In this document: piece after piece, positions 18,710-27,962 of the stretch
Numbering within the stretch: the first letter of the stretch is position 1
Layout of the letters: each line of letters starts with the position of its first letter
Assembly: GCA_016841525.1 (NCBI GenBank)
Contig: JAENYZ010000001.1
Span: 682,001-746,000, forward strand
Source of the DNA: Anaerolineaceae bacterium
GTDB lineage: Bacteria; Chloroflexota; Anaerolineae; Anaerolineales; Anaerolineaceae
Length of the DNA stretch: 64,000 nt
Direction: 5' to 3'
Position numbers and translations under genes: made by a program
Notes under the pieces: generated by a model
Seen by the model: only the letters and a program-made list of their open reading frames with translations
Database searches by the model: none
What the model was told of the DNA's origin: nothing

Positions 18710-20248
18710 CTACCAGGGTAGGCTAATGCCTAAATCTGTGGGTGTGTAGACCTGGATGGCAGCCTGCCCGGAAAGCGGACAGTTGTTTTCGCAGATGCCG
18801 CAACCGATGCAGCGATCTTGAATCACATACGGCCGTTGGAGGGTTGTAAGTTGTCCATCAGATGACAAAACCTCTACCTCCTCCAGTTGAATGGCTTTAT
18901 CGGATACCGGACACATCTCTTCACAAGTGATACAACTTCGGCCGCTTGCCCATGGTAGGCAGCGATTACGGTCGACATATGCGTGGCCAATCACTCTCTG
19001 GCGTTTTTCTTCAAGCGTAAGTTTCGGTATTGCACCTGTTGGGCACACCTGGCCGCAAGCGTTACATGAATAATCACAATACCCAAGACGCGGCACAAGA
19101 ACTGGTGTCCAAATGCCAGCCCAGCCGGCTTCTGTCAGGCTGGGCTGCAATCCTGAAGTTGGGCAGACCTGGATGCACATCCCGCAGCGTATACACTGAG
19201 ACAGGAATTCAGGGTCAGCCGCTCCAGGTGGGCGCAGCAGAAACGGCTGCGTTCGTTTGTTTTGTGGGAGCACCTTGCTCAAACCGACAACCGTTACAGC
19301 GGCACCGGCTGAGAGAAGAAACTGGCGAAACGAGGGGTCATAGGGCTGCCAGAGCGCTGGAGCCAGATAGCCGTGGAACTCTTGAGCATTCTTATCACAT
19401 GCCGGAGCACATTCAAGACACATGATGCATTCGGATGGATCGCTGGCATAGTCCTTTTTTGGGTCAATCGTTCCAGTTGGGCAAACCCGGGCACATTTTG
19501 CACAGGCAATACAATGATTATTCGTTGAGCGACGCAGCCATGAAACCTTGCTGAGCAATCCTAGCAGACCCCCAAGCGGGCATAAGTAACGGCACCAAAA
19601 GCGTGAGCGTACAGCATTTAGAACAAGCACAACCACAAACAGTAGTACAGCTAAGCCGCTAAGACGAAAAACCGGTTGATAAATTGGGAACACTGTGCTA
19701 CGTAGAAAATTATCAAACCTTACGACAGCGTCCAGCAATCCAGGCAAAGGCAACCCAACCAATGCTTGTTCAGCTCCAGAGACGATTGCCACCAGCGATG
19801 GCCAGATTGCAGTGATCACTGTTCTATAAATCAAGGTGATGGGATCAAGGATTATTAAACTGAGATTTCCCAACAAAGCCAATAAAACAATCAATCCCAA
19901 CAGGAAATACTTGACCTTTCGCCAACGTGAATCCAGTTCCGCTTCTTTCGGCTTTGGTTTGTGAGAAGGCACCCAATCAATCACGGTTCCCAACGGACAA
20001 AGCCAGCCACACCAGACCCTTCCCAAGATAAGGGTCAGTACCAGCACGATCAGTCCACCAATAAACATTGACAGAACAAAGCGCCTTGCAGCCAGCATCC
20101 CTGCCAGTCCCACTAGGGGATCAAGGCGAAAAAAAAGATCGGATGGCAAGAAATTAATCCGCCCGGCAGCCACCAGGAGAACAACAAAAAGAATGAACAC
20201 CAGTGCTTGCACCCATGGGCGAAACTTACGTATGGTACTCGCTTTCAT
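18710..20248 (-). CDS. Membrane polyferredoxin (NapH/NosR-like 4Fe-4S protein)
   Basis: 512 residues. Four to five membrane helices in the N-terminal half include two CxxxCPLG motifs (CGWLCPLG near 80, CRYLCPLG near 223), typical of NapH/NosR/CcoG-type proteins. Ferredoxin-type cysteine clusters follow: CIACAKCARVCP, CIMCLECAPAC, CIRCGMCIQVCP, CNACGQVCP, CITCEEMCP and CIGCGICENNCP, enough for several 4Fe-4S centres. It should pass electrons between the quinone pool and an outside or inside acceptor. It lies 21 bp behind the DUF362 gene, so the two are an operon. The partner redox enzyme is not in the window. Confidence 0.85.
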   Translation of the reverse strand: MKASTIRKFRPWVQALVFILFVVLLVAAGRINFLPSDLFFRLDPLVGLAGMLAARRFVLSMFIGGLIVLVLTLILGRVWCGWLCPLGTVIDWVPSHKPKPKEAELDSRWRKVKYFLLGLIVLLALLGNLSLIILDPITLIYRTVITAIWPSLVAIVSGAEQALVGLPLPGLLDAVVRFDNFLRSTVFPIYQPVFRLSGLAVLLFVVVLVLNAVRSRFWCRYLCPLGGLLGLLSKVSWLRRSTNNHCIACAKCARVCPTGTIDPKKDYASDPSECIMCLECAPACDKNAQEFHGYLAPALWQPYDPSFRQFLLSAGAAVTVVGLSKVLPQNKRTQPFLLRPPGAADPEFLSQCIRCGMCIQVCPTSGLQPSLTEAGWAGIWTPVLVPRLGYCDYSCNACGQVCPTGAIPKLTLEEKRQRVIGHAYVDRNRCLPWASGRSCITCEEMCPVSDKAIQLEEVEVLSSDGQLTTLQRPYVIQDRCIGCGICENNCPLSGQAAIQVYTPTDLGISLPW

Positions 20249-20269
20249 AAGGCTTCCTTTGCACTCAGC

Positions 20270-21292
20270 TTATGCGTCAATCGTCTCGATATTGAGGGAT
20301 TTAAGATCCATGCTGCCCAGTCCCAGTTCATCCGCTAACCTGATATATTCAATGTCAGCGCCAGTCATGTTGAACAGGGTTGCTGCATAAGCATCAGCTG
20401 CGACCACATCTGCACTGGCAATGACAGTATCCATCTGCCTAACATCGTTCAGGCTGCCGCCGGTCGGACCGTTGGCGACCAGAATGCTTGTTGCATCAAT
20501 AACAGTAAGCTGCGGCTTAACCACAGTTGACAGATCGACGATGGATTGGTGGAGTCCGTTGGCATGGAGGGTACCACGATTCAGGATGACCCCCATCAAA
20601 TTCTTAAGACCAAGTGTAAGTTTCGCTCCGCTGTGATGTTTGGCGATAGGAACATTGATGACCGTATCAGCATTTAGGATATCGCCATAGATCTCAGTCT
20701 TTTTCAACGCCATTGGATTGGGGATCTCTACTTTTTTGTACTTCAACAAATTCATCAGCTCCATCTCACCACCGACAGATTCAACAGCCTGAGCGATCCC
20801 GCTTGTTTCATAGGCATTTTGTGCTTTCCCACCAAAGGGGAAATCCATCACACGAACCCTTCCAGCGCCAGCATCCAGACACAATGCAACGATTGCAGCC
20901 ACCACCGCTGGGTTTGTAGTGCTTGCATACTCTGGACTGTGATAGGCGTTGCAGATGTTCGGCTTAACGATCACATCTGCACCTTTCTTAACATAGCGCT
21001 CGATACCGCCAACAGCAGCAATTGCCCGCCGTGTAAGTTCATCCGGACCGGCAGCCTTGCCGCGAGCTACAGCCAGGTAGGCACCTTCAGTTGAAATTAG
21101 TTCCGAATCAGTTGATTCTGCAGTAGGTGGAGTTGACGCTCTTGGCGCCTCAGTTGGAAGATTAGCCCCCTCTGTGGGTATCTCAATTAAAGTTGGCTCA
21201 AGCCTTCTACAACTGCTCAGATAAGTCGATATCCCAGCTGCAGATAAGGTCATTAGATATCGTAAAAAATCACGCCGAGATAGATTGGACAT
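20270..21292 (-). CDS. Exported DUF362 (iron-sulfur-associated) protein
   Basis: 340 residues from the ATG at 21292, preceded by GGAAAGGA; upstream in-frame codons lack such a site. The N-terminus has a twin-arginine motif (LSRRDFLRY) and a cysteine at LSSC after the hydrophobic stretch, so it is probably Tat-exported and lipid-anchored. After a Thr/Pro/Glu linker, the DUF362 domain spans about 85-340, with VIVKPNICN near 125, IAKHH near 230 and LGLKNLMG near 245. DUF362 proteins are often encoded with polyferredoxins; biochemical function is not established. The pairing with the downstream gene suggests they work together in a redox step outside the membrane. Confidence 0.8.
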   Translation of the reverse strand: MSNLSRRDFLRYLMTLSAAGISTYLSSCRRLEPTLIEIPTEGANLPTEAPRASTPPTAESTDSELISTEGAYLAVARGKAAGPDELTRRAIAAVGGIERYVKKGADVIVKPNICNAYHSPEYASTTNPAVVAAIVALCLDAGAGRVRVMDFPFGGKAQNAYETSGIAQAVESVGGEMELMNLLKYKKVEIPNPMALKKTEIYGDILNADTVINVPIAKHHSGAKLTLGLKNLMGVILNRGTLHANGLHQSIVDLSTVVKPQLTVIDATSILVANGPTGGSLNDVRQMDTVIASADVVAADAYAATLFNMTGADIEYIRLADELGLGSMDLKSLNIETIDA

Positions 21293-21779
21293 TAGATATT
21301 CCTTTCCCATTGTTAAAACCACTAAACAACACTCGTAATAACAACATAACAAAAAAGACAGGCGTAGAAATGTGTTGCGCTTTCAACCTAAAATCGCGAC
21401 ATATTCAGAGTGCATTGTTCAACAACGCACATACTTCGCGATGCATAACAAACAGCTCACTATTGAAAAAAGTATTAAATTTTCAACTTTTTGAAGATTG
21501 AATGAAGACATAATAGTAATCACCAATATTAACAATATCAATAAATTTACCACAATTCATAAAGTACATTGTGAAAAAGATCAAGTGGAATATCACCTTT
21601 TAGGGATCCATCAGCAAGACATCAAGCGATACAGTGATTCTAAGAATAAAATTGGGAGATTAGGTCAAATTCAACCAAGCAGTCTAATAAAGCCAGGTTT
21701 GTTGATCTTAATCATATATTTGTTTCCGCTTTCGGTTGTTAAGATTCTATTTCTACCAGATTAGTTTGACAAAAATCAA
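21293..21779. other. Intergenic region upstream of the DUF362 operon
   Basis: Expected to carry the operon promoter on the minus strand. Two plus-strand frames of 88-102 codons overlap here but have no ribosome binding site, odd composition and no family resemblance, so I do not call them. Confidence 0.35.
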
Positions 21780-21947
21780 TCACTCTTCTTTTACCATAGC
21801 TTGTTGATAAAATTTAATATTCATAATTGGCGCTAAAATAACAGCGTTTATACCCCCCTGAGGCTTCCAACCTCTGGATAACAATAAAGCTACTTTTTCT
21901 TCAAGCTTATCGATGTCCCTCTCCTCAACAACACAATACTTCATCAT
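21780..21947 (-). CDS. Small DUF1737-family protein
   Basis: 55 residues. The ATG pair at 21947 and 21944 is preceded by TGAGGATA. The sequence MKYCVVEERDIDKLEEKV, then LLSRGWKPQGGI, ending QQAMVKEE, follows the DUF1737 pattern (a strand, a helix of E/K-rich heptads, a GW-PxGG turn, a strand and a YxQAM end). This short family occurs widely in bacteria, sometimes encoded next to other small genes, and its function is unknown. No partner gene is close: the DUF362 operon is 490 bp away. Codon use and composition match the neighbours. Confidence 0.75.
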   Translation of the reverse strand: MMKYCVVEERDIDKLEEKVALLLSRGWKPQGGINAVILAPIMNIKFYQQAMVKEE

Positions 21948-22067
21948 CTTATCCTCACATTCGTGGATTTTCTATACATCCATTATAAATAAGCACCCCT
22001 TATAAATCAACAACTTGGAAACGCCTTCACTTTGACTTGTATCTGACACATAGTGGTTTTAATGAAC

Positions 22068-22148
22068 CCTTTCCACCGGTTTAATGTCAAGCAGTTTCTG
22101 GGATTGCATCCTAGATACCTAAATGAAGATGTTGATCCAATCCATGTA
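22068..22148 (-). pseudogene. comM: Degraded comM fragment (copy 3)
   Basis: About 70-80 bases match the comM segment for DRIDIHMQVPRVEYQKL: GCAGTTTCTGGGATTGCATC against the copy at 57984 (GAAGCTTCTGGTATTCCACC), then GATGTTGATCCAATCCATG against GATGTCGATCCGGTCCATC. Only the central part of the usual unit is left. The flanks, 21948-22067 and 22149-22440, hold nothing recognisable. Confidence 0.6.
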
Positions 22149-22453
22149 GTTCATCAATGTCTTAACCAACCCCAACCAAAATCAATTGAACTTTAGAGTC
22201 AATTTGAGACTTGAACCCTCTCATATTCAACCCTTAAAACGGCAATATAAAAAACCGGCAGAACAATTTTTTCCACAACATGCGTGAATTGTGAGTATTT
22301 ATAAAATTATTAAATTCCCACGTCAGCAATAATAATTTCCTTCAAACCTCTTGTTTCCATAATTTTTATTATTGTGGTATCCTCATACAGTCTTAGTTGA
22401 ACCATATAAGATTTCAACAGGCTGGGATTTTATCCCGGTTTTATTTTTTAAAC

Positions 22454-22530
22454 GCCGCTCCTGCTCATTTAATGGTGTTACCGCAATGTCGGGTGAGGGA
22501 GCGGACACGGATGTGAAGTCACAACCGTGC
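22454..22530 (+). promoter_or_regulatory. Possible structured 5' leader of the DEAD-box helicase mRNA
   Basis: CCGCTCC (22454-22460) pairs with GGAGCGG (22498-22504), and CACGG with CCGTG just downstream, giving two stacked hairpins before the GTG at 22560. Cold-induced helicase messages often have structured leaders. This is an inference with no family match. Confidence 0.3.
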
Positions 22531-22559
22531 ACCCAATCACACCCATTAAGGAAAATTTT

Positions 22560-23777
22560 GTGAATTTCAATACTTTTTCATTCCATCCGCAGATCAACGC
22601 GGGAATATCCAGGGTTGGATACGAAACCCCAACCCAAATCCAATCCAGGACCATTCCACCCATTCTGGAAGGTTCTGATGTGCTGGGTCTCGCCCAGACT
22701 GGTACAGGCAAGACAGCCGCGTTTGTGTTGCCAATGTTACAGCACCTGATGAAAGGCCAGCGTGGGAAACTTCGTGCATTAATACTGGCACCTACTAGAG
22801 AATTGGCTGAACAAACCCATGTTGCCATCAAGGAGCTTGGCGGGCAAACAGGTTTACGCAGTATTTCAATCTATGGCGGTGTCAGTATCAAGCCGCAGAA
22901 AAGTCGTTTACGCAACGGTGTTGATATTGTTGTTGCCTGCCCGGGAAGGCTGCTCGACCTGAAAAACCAAGGTGCCATTGATTTAAGCGGCATCGAAATC
23001 TTGATCCTGGATGAAGCAGACCATATGTTTGATATGGGTTTCCTGCCAGACATTAAGCGGATCATCAGTGCCGTACCACAAAAACGCCAGACACTGCTTT
23101 TTTCAGCCACCATGCCGGCAAAAATCAATGATCTTGCAAGGAAAATAATGGATCATCCGGTCACGGTTGAAATTGATATTGCCAAACCCATAGACGCGAT
23201 TGATCATGCAATCTATCCCGTGGACCAGGTCCAAAAACTGGATATGCTCTTATATCTATTGGAGAAACACAGAAGCAACCAGGTACTGGTTTTCACACGC
23301 ACCAAACGCCGGGCTGCAAAACTCGCTGTGCAATTGAGCGAGGCAGGCGTATCCTCAACGGCAATTCAAGGCAATCTGTCACAATCCAAACGACAATCAG
23401 CTATGAACGCATTTCGAAAAGGGAAGGTCAAAGTCCTGGTGGCAACGGATATCGCCGCCCGGGGGATTGATGTGATGGAAGTTTCACATGTGATCAACTA
23501 CGACGTCCCCGATACTGCTGATGCCTATACCCACCGGATCGGCCGCACCGGTCGCATGGAACAAACCGGAACAGCATTTTCACTGGTAACGCAGGAAGAT
23601 TTGTCGATTGTTTATTCGATTGAACGGACCCTGGGAAAAGGTTTGGAACGCCGGCGTGTCAATGGCTTTGAGACGGTCTTGAAGGAATCAAAGAAGAATA
23701 AGCTTGTGAATAAAAACAGCAGGATGTCCAGATCGAGAAATCAAAACCGCTACCGGTCTCCTGCAAAGCAGAGCTAA
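22560..23777 (+). CDS. DEAD-box ATP-dependent RNA helicase
   Basis: 405 residues from the GTG at 22560, which begins VNFNTFSFHPQIN, the usual family opening, and has AAGGAAAA upstream; a GTG 11 codons earlier has no site. All core motifs are visible: Q motif (YETPTQIQ), AQTGTGKT, PTRELAEQ, GG, CPGRLLDL (Ia/Ib), DEAD, SAT, then the second RecA domain with VFTRTKRRA, ATDIAARGID and HRIGRTGR. The C-terminal tail is short, basic and Ser/Asn/Arg-rich, like RhlE-type helicases. It should unwind RNA in ribosome assembly or decay, often at low temperature. A terminator follows. Confidence 0.9.
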   Translation: MNFNTFSFHPQINAGISRVGYETPTQIQSRTIPPILEGSDVLGLAQTGTGKTAAFVLPMLQHLMKGQRGKLRALILAPTRELAEQTHVAIKELGGQTGLRSISIYGGVSIKPQKSRLRNGVDIVVACPGRLLDLKNQGAIDLSGIEILILDEADHMFDMGFLPDIKRIISAVPQKRQTLLFSATMPAKINDLARKIMDHPVTVEIDIAKPIDAIDHAIYPVDQVQKLDMLLYLLEKHRSNQVLVFTRTKRRAAKLAVQLSEAGVSSTAIQGNLSQSKRQSAMNAFRKGKVKVLVATDIAARGIDVMEVSHVINYDVPDTADAYTHRIGRTGRMEQTGTAFSLVTQEDLSIVYSIERTLGKGLERRRVNGFETVLKESKKNKLVNKNSRMSRSRNQNRYRSPAKQS

Positions 23778-23785
23778 CCACCTGA

Positions 23786-23817
23786 AAGTGTCCATTCAAT
23801 TTGAAGGGCACTTTTTT
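23786..23817 (+). terminator. Terminator of the helicase gene
   Basis: AAGTGTCC pairs with GGGCACTT (one G-T pair) around a 12-base loop, followed by TTTT, nine bases after the stop. Confidence 0.8.
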
Positions 23818-24046
23818 GATTCCCTGCTAATTTTCTTACAGGAGGCTTCGGATACAGGCGGTTACACACAAAGGACATCAATGTAAGTGGTTTGTAATCT
23901 AAATATATTTTTATTGAAACCTTTCTTTAGATTATAATAGTCATATCATTACCCAAGTTAATCACTATTTTGCTCAAATCCCAACTAAACTGAAAGACAC
24001 ATTCTCAAACAATTGTCTTGAAGAAATAATAGAAAAGGAGGTCCCT

Positions 24047-24871
24047 GTGCGAACTCGAATTACAGTCTTAATGTCTTTCGTTTTACTGCTGCTTGTCTTG
24101 AGCGGCTGCGGATTGCTCTCCAATCAACAAGAGATCGACAACGAAGATGCTGTCAGCACCTCTGTAGCTGAGACTTTTGCAGTGATGAACGCTGCTGAAA
24201 CCATTGCAGCCCAAACATTAGCTGCTCCTGAAGAAACCGAAGAGACAGTGATCACAGAAGAAGAATCCACGCCGCTCCCCCCCTCCGGAACACCTACGGA
24301 AACACCTACTTCAACTATCGCTCTCACAGCCACCAGCGCCGTCCCATTGGTTCAGGTCAGCATGAATACCAATTGCCGTACAGGACCTGGTTCAATTTAC
24401 GATTGGGTCAGTGCCCTTCTCGTCGATCAGGAGGCTGAAGTCGTCGCCCGAAATGCCGATAGCAGTTACTGGGTCATCCAAAACCCGGGTGGCGCTGGCA
24501 CGTGTTGGTTGTGGGGGTTCTATGCAACGGTGGAGGGACCGACGGAGAATTTGCCAGTATGGGAGGCCCCACCCACGCCTACACCTTTGCCGACAAATAC
24601 ACCCACACACACACCTACCCCAACGATCCCACCCCTGACGAGAACGCTGCGCCTGGATTCACCCTATATGAGCGGCGATGACGTTTTACTGCTTCAGCAG
24701 CGCTTGTTGGCTTTAGGTTATTCAGTAATTGGCACAGCAGATGGAACTTTCGGCCCGCTGACAGATCAGGCTGTACGATCCTTCCAGACCTCAAATGGAT
24801 TAACCGTTGATGGGATTGTTGGCCAGACGACATGGAATACAATTTTTAGCAGCACAGCTGTGGGACCCTAA
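24047..24871 (+). CDS. Lipoprotein with SH3-like and peptidoglycan-binding domains
   Basis: 274 residues; the GTG start is set by a full AAGGAGGT site. The signal peptide ends in a lipobox (VLSGC). An acidic Ala/Thr/Glu linker is followed by a bacterial SH3-type domain (about 100-165; NTNCRTGPGSIYDWV is its signature), then a Pro/Thr linker of about 20 residues, then a PG_binding_1 domain (about 205-268; LLQQRLLALGYSV, GTFGPLTDQAVRSFQ, GLTVDGIVGQTTW). It should be anchored in the membrane and bind cell-wall material or its analogue. Chloroflexota have unusual envelopes, so the ligand is uncertain. It is a single-gene unit; a perfect hairpin and a comM fragment lie behind it. Confidence 0.8.
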   Translation: MRTRITVLMSFVLLLLVLSGCGLLSNQQEIDNEDAVSTSVAETFAVMNAAETIAAQTLAAPEETEETVITEEESTPLPPSGTPTETPTSTIALTATSAVPLVQVSMNTNCRTGPGSIYDWVSALLVDQEAEVVARNADSSYWVIQNPGGAGTCWLWGFYATVEGPTENLPVWEAPPTPTPLPTNTPTHTPTPTIPPLTRTLRLDSPYMSGDDVLLLQQRLLALGYSVIGTADGTFGPLTDQAVRSFQTSNGLTVDGIVGQTTWNTIFSSTAVGP

Positions 24872-24974
24872 TCGGGACCTTGCATGCGAAAACAAAATGA
24901 CCAACATAAGCAAGTTGATTTTTTACTGGTCATTGATAATTTCCCAAACCTTTATTCAGCTGCGGGAAATTCGA

Positions 24975-25014
24975 CCATTGATACCACAGGTGTCCTCACC
25001 TGTGGTATCAATGG
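24975..25014. repeat. Perfect 18-bp palindrome, GGTG/CACC hairpin family (TCCT loop)
   Basis: CCATTGATACCACAGGTG pairs perfectly with its complement around TCCT. It lies between the lipoprotein stop (24871) and the comM fragment stop (25076), so it could serve as a two-way terminator. Confidence 0.85.
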
Positions 25015-25036
25015 CGTAAACTGCTCTTTGATTTTG

Positions 25037-25052
25037 CTGGTGTCCCCACCAG
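25037..25052. repeat. Short palindrome, same family (TCCC loop)
   Basis: CTGGTG / CACCAG around TCCC, flanked by T and A runs, 24 bases before the comM fragment stop. Read on the minus strand it is a stem with a GGGA (GNRA-type) loop. Confidence 0.7.
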
Positions 25053-25075
25053 AAAAACCGCAAAACTCAATAGAT

Positions 25076-25407
25076 TTACATCAAATCCAGCTTGGGCCGG
25101 TACTGCAGCGCCTCCGCTAAATTAAACTGGGGGAAGCATCCGACCCAGACAAATCAGCAATCGTCCTTGAGAGTCTCAGAACCCGGTGATAAGCCCGCGC
25201 AGTCAGCTGCAGCTGGCGCATAGCGGTCTTCATCAACGCCTGGCAAGGGTCATCCAACACGCAGTATTTCCAGATTTGTGCATGCCGCATATCGGCGTTG
25301 CTGGCTATGTACGTACATGCAAATCGATTCCGCTGATGCTGCCGCACAACTTCCACACGTGTACGCATTTGTGCTTAGGATTCCCCCTGACGCATATATC
25401 GCAGTGA
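25076..25407 (-). pseudogene. comM: comM 3'-end fragment (copy 4)
   Basis: The central part reads open for 83 codons (NADMRHAQIWKYCVLDDPCQ, then MRQLQLTARAYHRVLRLSRT), clearly the ComM/YifB C-terminus. The last 15 codons, including LQYRPKL and a TAA at 25076, are in a different frame after a small indel. Similarity to other copies stops near 25407, where a dead IS256-type transposase begins. The N-terminal three quarters of ComM are absent. Confidence 0.85.
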
Positions 25408-25424
25408 ACACCGGGTTCACTCCC

Positions 25425-25955
25425 ACAAGGGGATACTTGGCGATGGAGAGATTTCCTTCAAAGCCTAAGAGATCGGGGCGTGAGAGGTGTCAAACTGATC
25501 ACCAGTGATACTCACGAAGGCTTCGGAGCTAATAGAAGATGTGTATTTGGGTAGAGATTATCAATTTCATCTCCAGCAGAATGCGGGTGCTTATGTCCCT
25601 CGCCAGAGCGTGCAAACTGAAGTGGCAGAAGATATCCGGAATATCTTCAATGCACCTGATAAGGCAACAGCCCAAAAGTATTTGCAAATGATCGTTCAGA
25701 AGTATGCCATATCAGCTCCTCAACTTTCTGCCTGGTTGGAAACAAATTTAGCAGAAGGGTTCACTGTCTTTTTTTTCCAATCAAACACAGACGCTTTATT
25801 CGGACAACTAAGAGTTAGGAACGGGTTAATCGGGGAATCCGAAGACGAACCAGGGTTGTTGGAATCTTTCCAAACGAGGATTACTATCTGAGATTAATTT
25901 TTGCTATCTTGATGGAAACGAGTGAAAAAGGGCAAATTGGAAAACGATATTGCAT
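25425..25955 (+). mobile_element. Remnant of an IS256-type (mutator) transposase
   Basis: Three frames are needed to read it. First SLRDRGVRGVKLITSDTHEG (about 25450-25510). Then, after a shift near 25540, QFHLQQNAGAYVPRQ, IRNIFNAPDKATAQKYL and APQLSAWLETNLAEGFTVF. Then, after a shift near 25868, FPNEDYYLRLIFAILME. These are the C-terminal motifs of IS256-family transposases. The catalytic N-terminal half is missing, as are recognisable ends, so it is dead. It abuts the upstream edge of comM copy 4. Confidence 0.8.
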
Positions 25956-26075
25956 AATCCTAAAAGTTGTGGCTTTTTGTTTATATCTTGATCATGAATC
26001 TTGAAATCATATGTGGAGTTTGCATAATTGAGATTTTGAGGAATCTGATGATCATGAAAAAACTAATCTCTTGTG

Positions 26076-27824
26076 TCAGGGGCAAAAGGGATGGATGAAA
26101 TCAGCAGCAATAACTGCCGGGGATAAAACGAAATCCTGGCTATCACTGAAGTAGTAATAAATGATACCGTTGGGCATCAGAACAACGACATTCCCACTTA
26201 TGCCTTGCCAATCCACAACCCAGAAATCACAGCTAAAGCCTTGCTCAGAACCGAATCGCTGAGCCCAAAAGGCATTGTTGTATGAGTCATTAGAACCGAT
26301 GGGGACACCACGATCCGTTGGGTCCTGCTGAAGAGTTGCTGCCAACATACCAGGATGTAGTATTTGCTCATCGTTGATCTTTCCTCCCTGCAGAAGGAGG
26401 AAGGTTGTCAGTTTTGCGATATCATCCGGGATAAACCATAATCCATAACCACCTTCAGCCTGTCCATGCCAGTTGTCATCAGAAGTACGCATGGTAGTGA
26501 AAGTGCCGGGGCTAAGCCCTAGGGGTTGATAGACCTGGTCAACAACATATGTGAAGATGTCATCATCTCCACCGGTTTGAGACTTTAGGTAATTTTGCAT
26601 AGCACGTGTGACGATAAAAGTATCGCTGGTCCTGTAGACCCAGATCGTACCTGGCTCAGCTTGATTAGCCCAGTCAAACGCATTGAAGATGCGATCTGCA
26701 TAAAGTTTGCTGCCAAAGAATTCATCCATTTTTGGGCCGGTGTCATCTGCCATAAATGCATCAGATTCGTAATTGCCCGTTGCCATGTCAAGAGCGTTGT
26801 TGAAAGTGACGTTCTCCCAATCACCGATACTGTGTGCAGCTTCAGGCACGTAATCCCTGATCAGCAGGTCAGCCACATTCGGTCCGTAAACTTGAGCAAG
26901 ACGCATGAGAGCTAAAGAGGGGAAAGTCGATTTGGCAACTGAGTAGGAAGGCTGACGCATCCACTCACAATAAGTGTAAGTGCCGGCGCGAGTATTACAG
27001 CCACCCAGGTAATTGACTCCATCCACAATCACGCCATACCATGCCAGATCTTCAGGAGTCACACCTGAACCAAAGGCAGAGAGATCCACGCCTGGATATT
27101 TCTCGGACAGGGTTGCGATGGGTTGGGTAGGGAAGCGCAGTGCCAGCTCTTGTTGAAAAGCATCACGGATCTGACCGACTTCTGGTATAGATTCGGGGTG
27201 GTATTCCGCATCTAAAAGGCCCCATAGGTTTGCCCTTGTATTAATAGTTGTCTCCTGGGTGATCTGATACCAGACCTTTGAGACGGTTTCCCCATTAAAG
27301 AGGAAGGTTAGGGTGCCATTAAACAAAGCGTTATTGCCTTTGGACACAAGGGCAAAGGGTAGAGAGGCACGTGAAAAACCCTGATCACCATCTTCCAACC
27401 AAATGTGCCCCGGTTCAATGATATAGTCAAAAGTTGATTCATCTGTGATGATCAGCCCACGTTGAGTGGGAATCAGATAATCATCCGATTGGATAAATGA
27501 GAAGTTAAATTCGGGTAGATGATGATAAGCATCCGGCAGCGAACCGCGTAAAACAGTCGCATCCCCGTTTGCAGATTCGCCCAACAACTCAAGGCGACCT
27601 TGAAAAACATGGGGGGAAGGGGCAGCATCATCAGGCATTCTTAGGACGTCCTCACTGATAATGCCTTCCGAATCAAACCCGTTGATAAGGTTGGAATAAG
27701 TGAGGGACATGCGAATAGTTGGGTTATCTGATGAAGATCCTGTGTCAGTCAAACCAATATCTCGGCAGGCGGTCAATATAACGAGAAATGACAAAATTAT
27801 GATCGTTGATCTTTTATTTCGCAC
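26076..27824 (-). CDS. Lipoprotein serine hydrolase, beta-lactamase class C-like
   Basis: 582 residues from a GTG. The signal peptide has a lipobox (VILTAC). The N-terminal domain of about 210 residues (LPEFNFSFIQSDDYLIPTQRG, SRASLPFALV, WYQITQE) is shared with the protein at 16047-18092. The hydrolase domain has its nucleophile in SVAK (about residue 300), YRTSD at the Tyr position, and ends ISGNVVVLMPNG. It should act outside the membrane on a peptide or ester; the substrate is unknown. It lies between a dead transposase and a comM central fragment, so it may have arrived with mobile DNA. No operon. Confidence 0.75.
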   Translation of the reverse strand: MRNKRSTIIILSFLVILTACRDIGLTDTGSSSDNPTIRMSLTYSNLINGFDSEGIISEDVLRMPDDAAPSPHVFQGRLELLGESANGDATVLRGSLPDAYHHLPEFNFSFIQSDDYLIPTQRGLIITDESTFDYIIEPGHIWLEDGDQGFSRASLPFALVSKGNNALFNGTLTFLFNGETVSKVWYQITQETTINTRANLWGLLDAEYHPESIPEVGQIRDAFQQELALRFPTQPIATLSEKYPGVDLSAFGSGVTPEDLAWYGVIVDGVNYLGGCNTRAGTYTYCEWMRQPSYSVAKSTFPSLALMRLAQVYGPNVADLLIRDYVPEAAHSIGDWENVTFNNALDMATGNYESDAFMADDTGPKMDEFFGSKLYADRIFNAFDWANQAEPGTIWVYRTSDTFIVTRAMQNYLKSQTGGDDDIFTYVVDQVYQPLGLSPGTFTTMRTSDDNWHGQAEGGYGLWFIPDDIAKLTTFLLLQGGKINDEQILHPGMLAATLQQDPTDRGVPIGSNDSYNNAFWAQRFGSEQGFSCDFWVVDWQGISGNVVVLMPNGIIYYYFSDSQDFVLSPAVIAADFIHPFCP

Positions 27825-27962
27825 CGTTATGCCTTTTTACTTACAAATCACTGGGTTGATTGGGGTGATCCCAATAAGATATTCACCGCATTATGGATGT
27901 GGAAATTGAAAACGCATTCGGTTTCATTATATAAAAGGAAGGAGTTAGTTGTCAACAGGCTG

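Noticed and set aside
21193-21764. Two overlapping plus-strand frames of 102 and 88 codons
   Set aside because: They overlap the DUF362 gene start in part, have no ribosome site, and show no family pattern.
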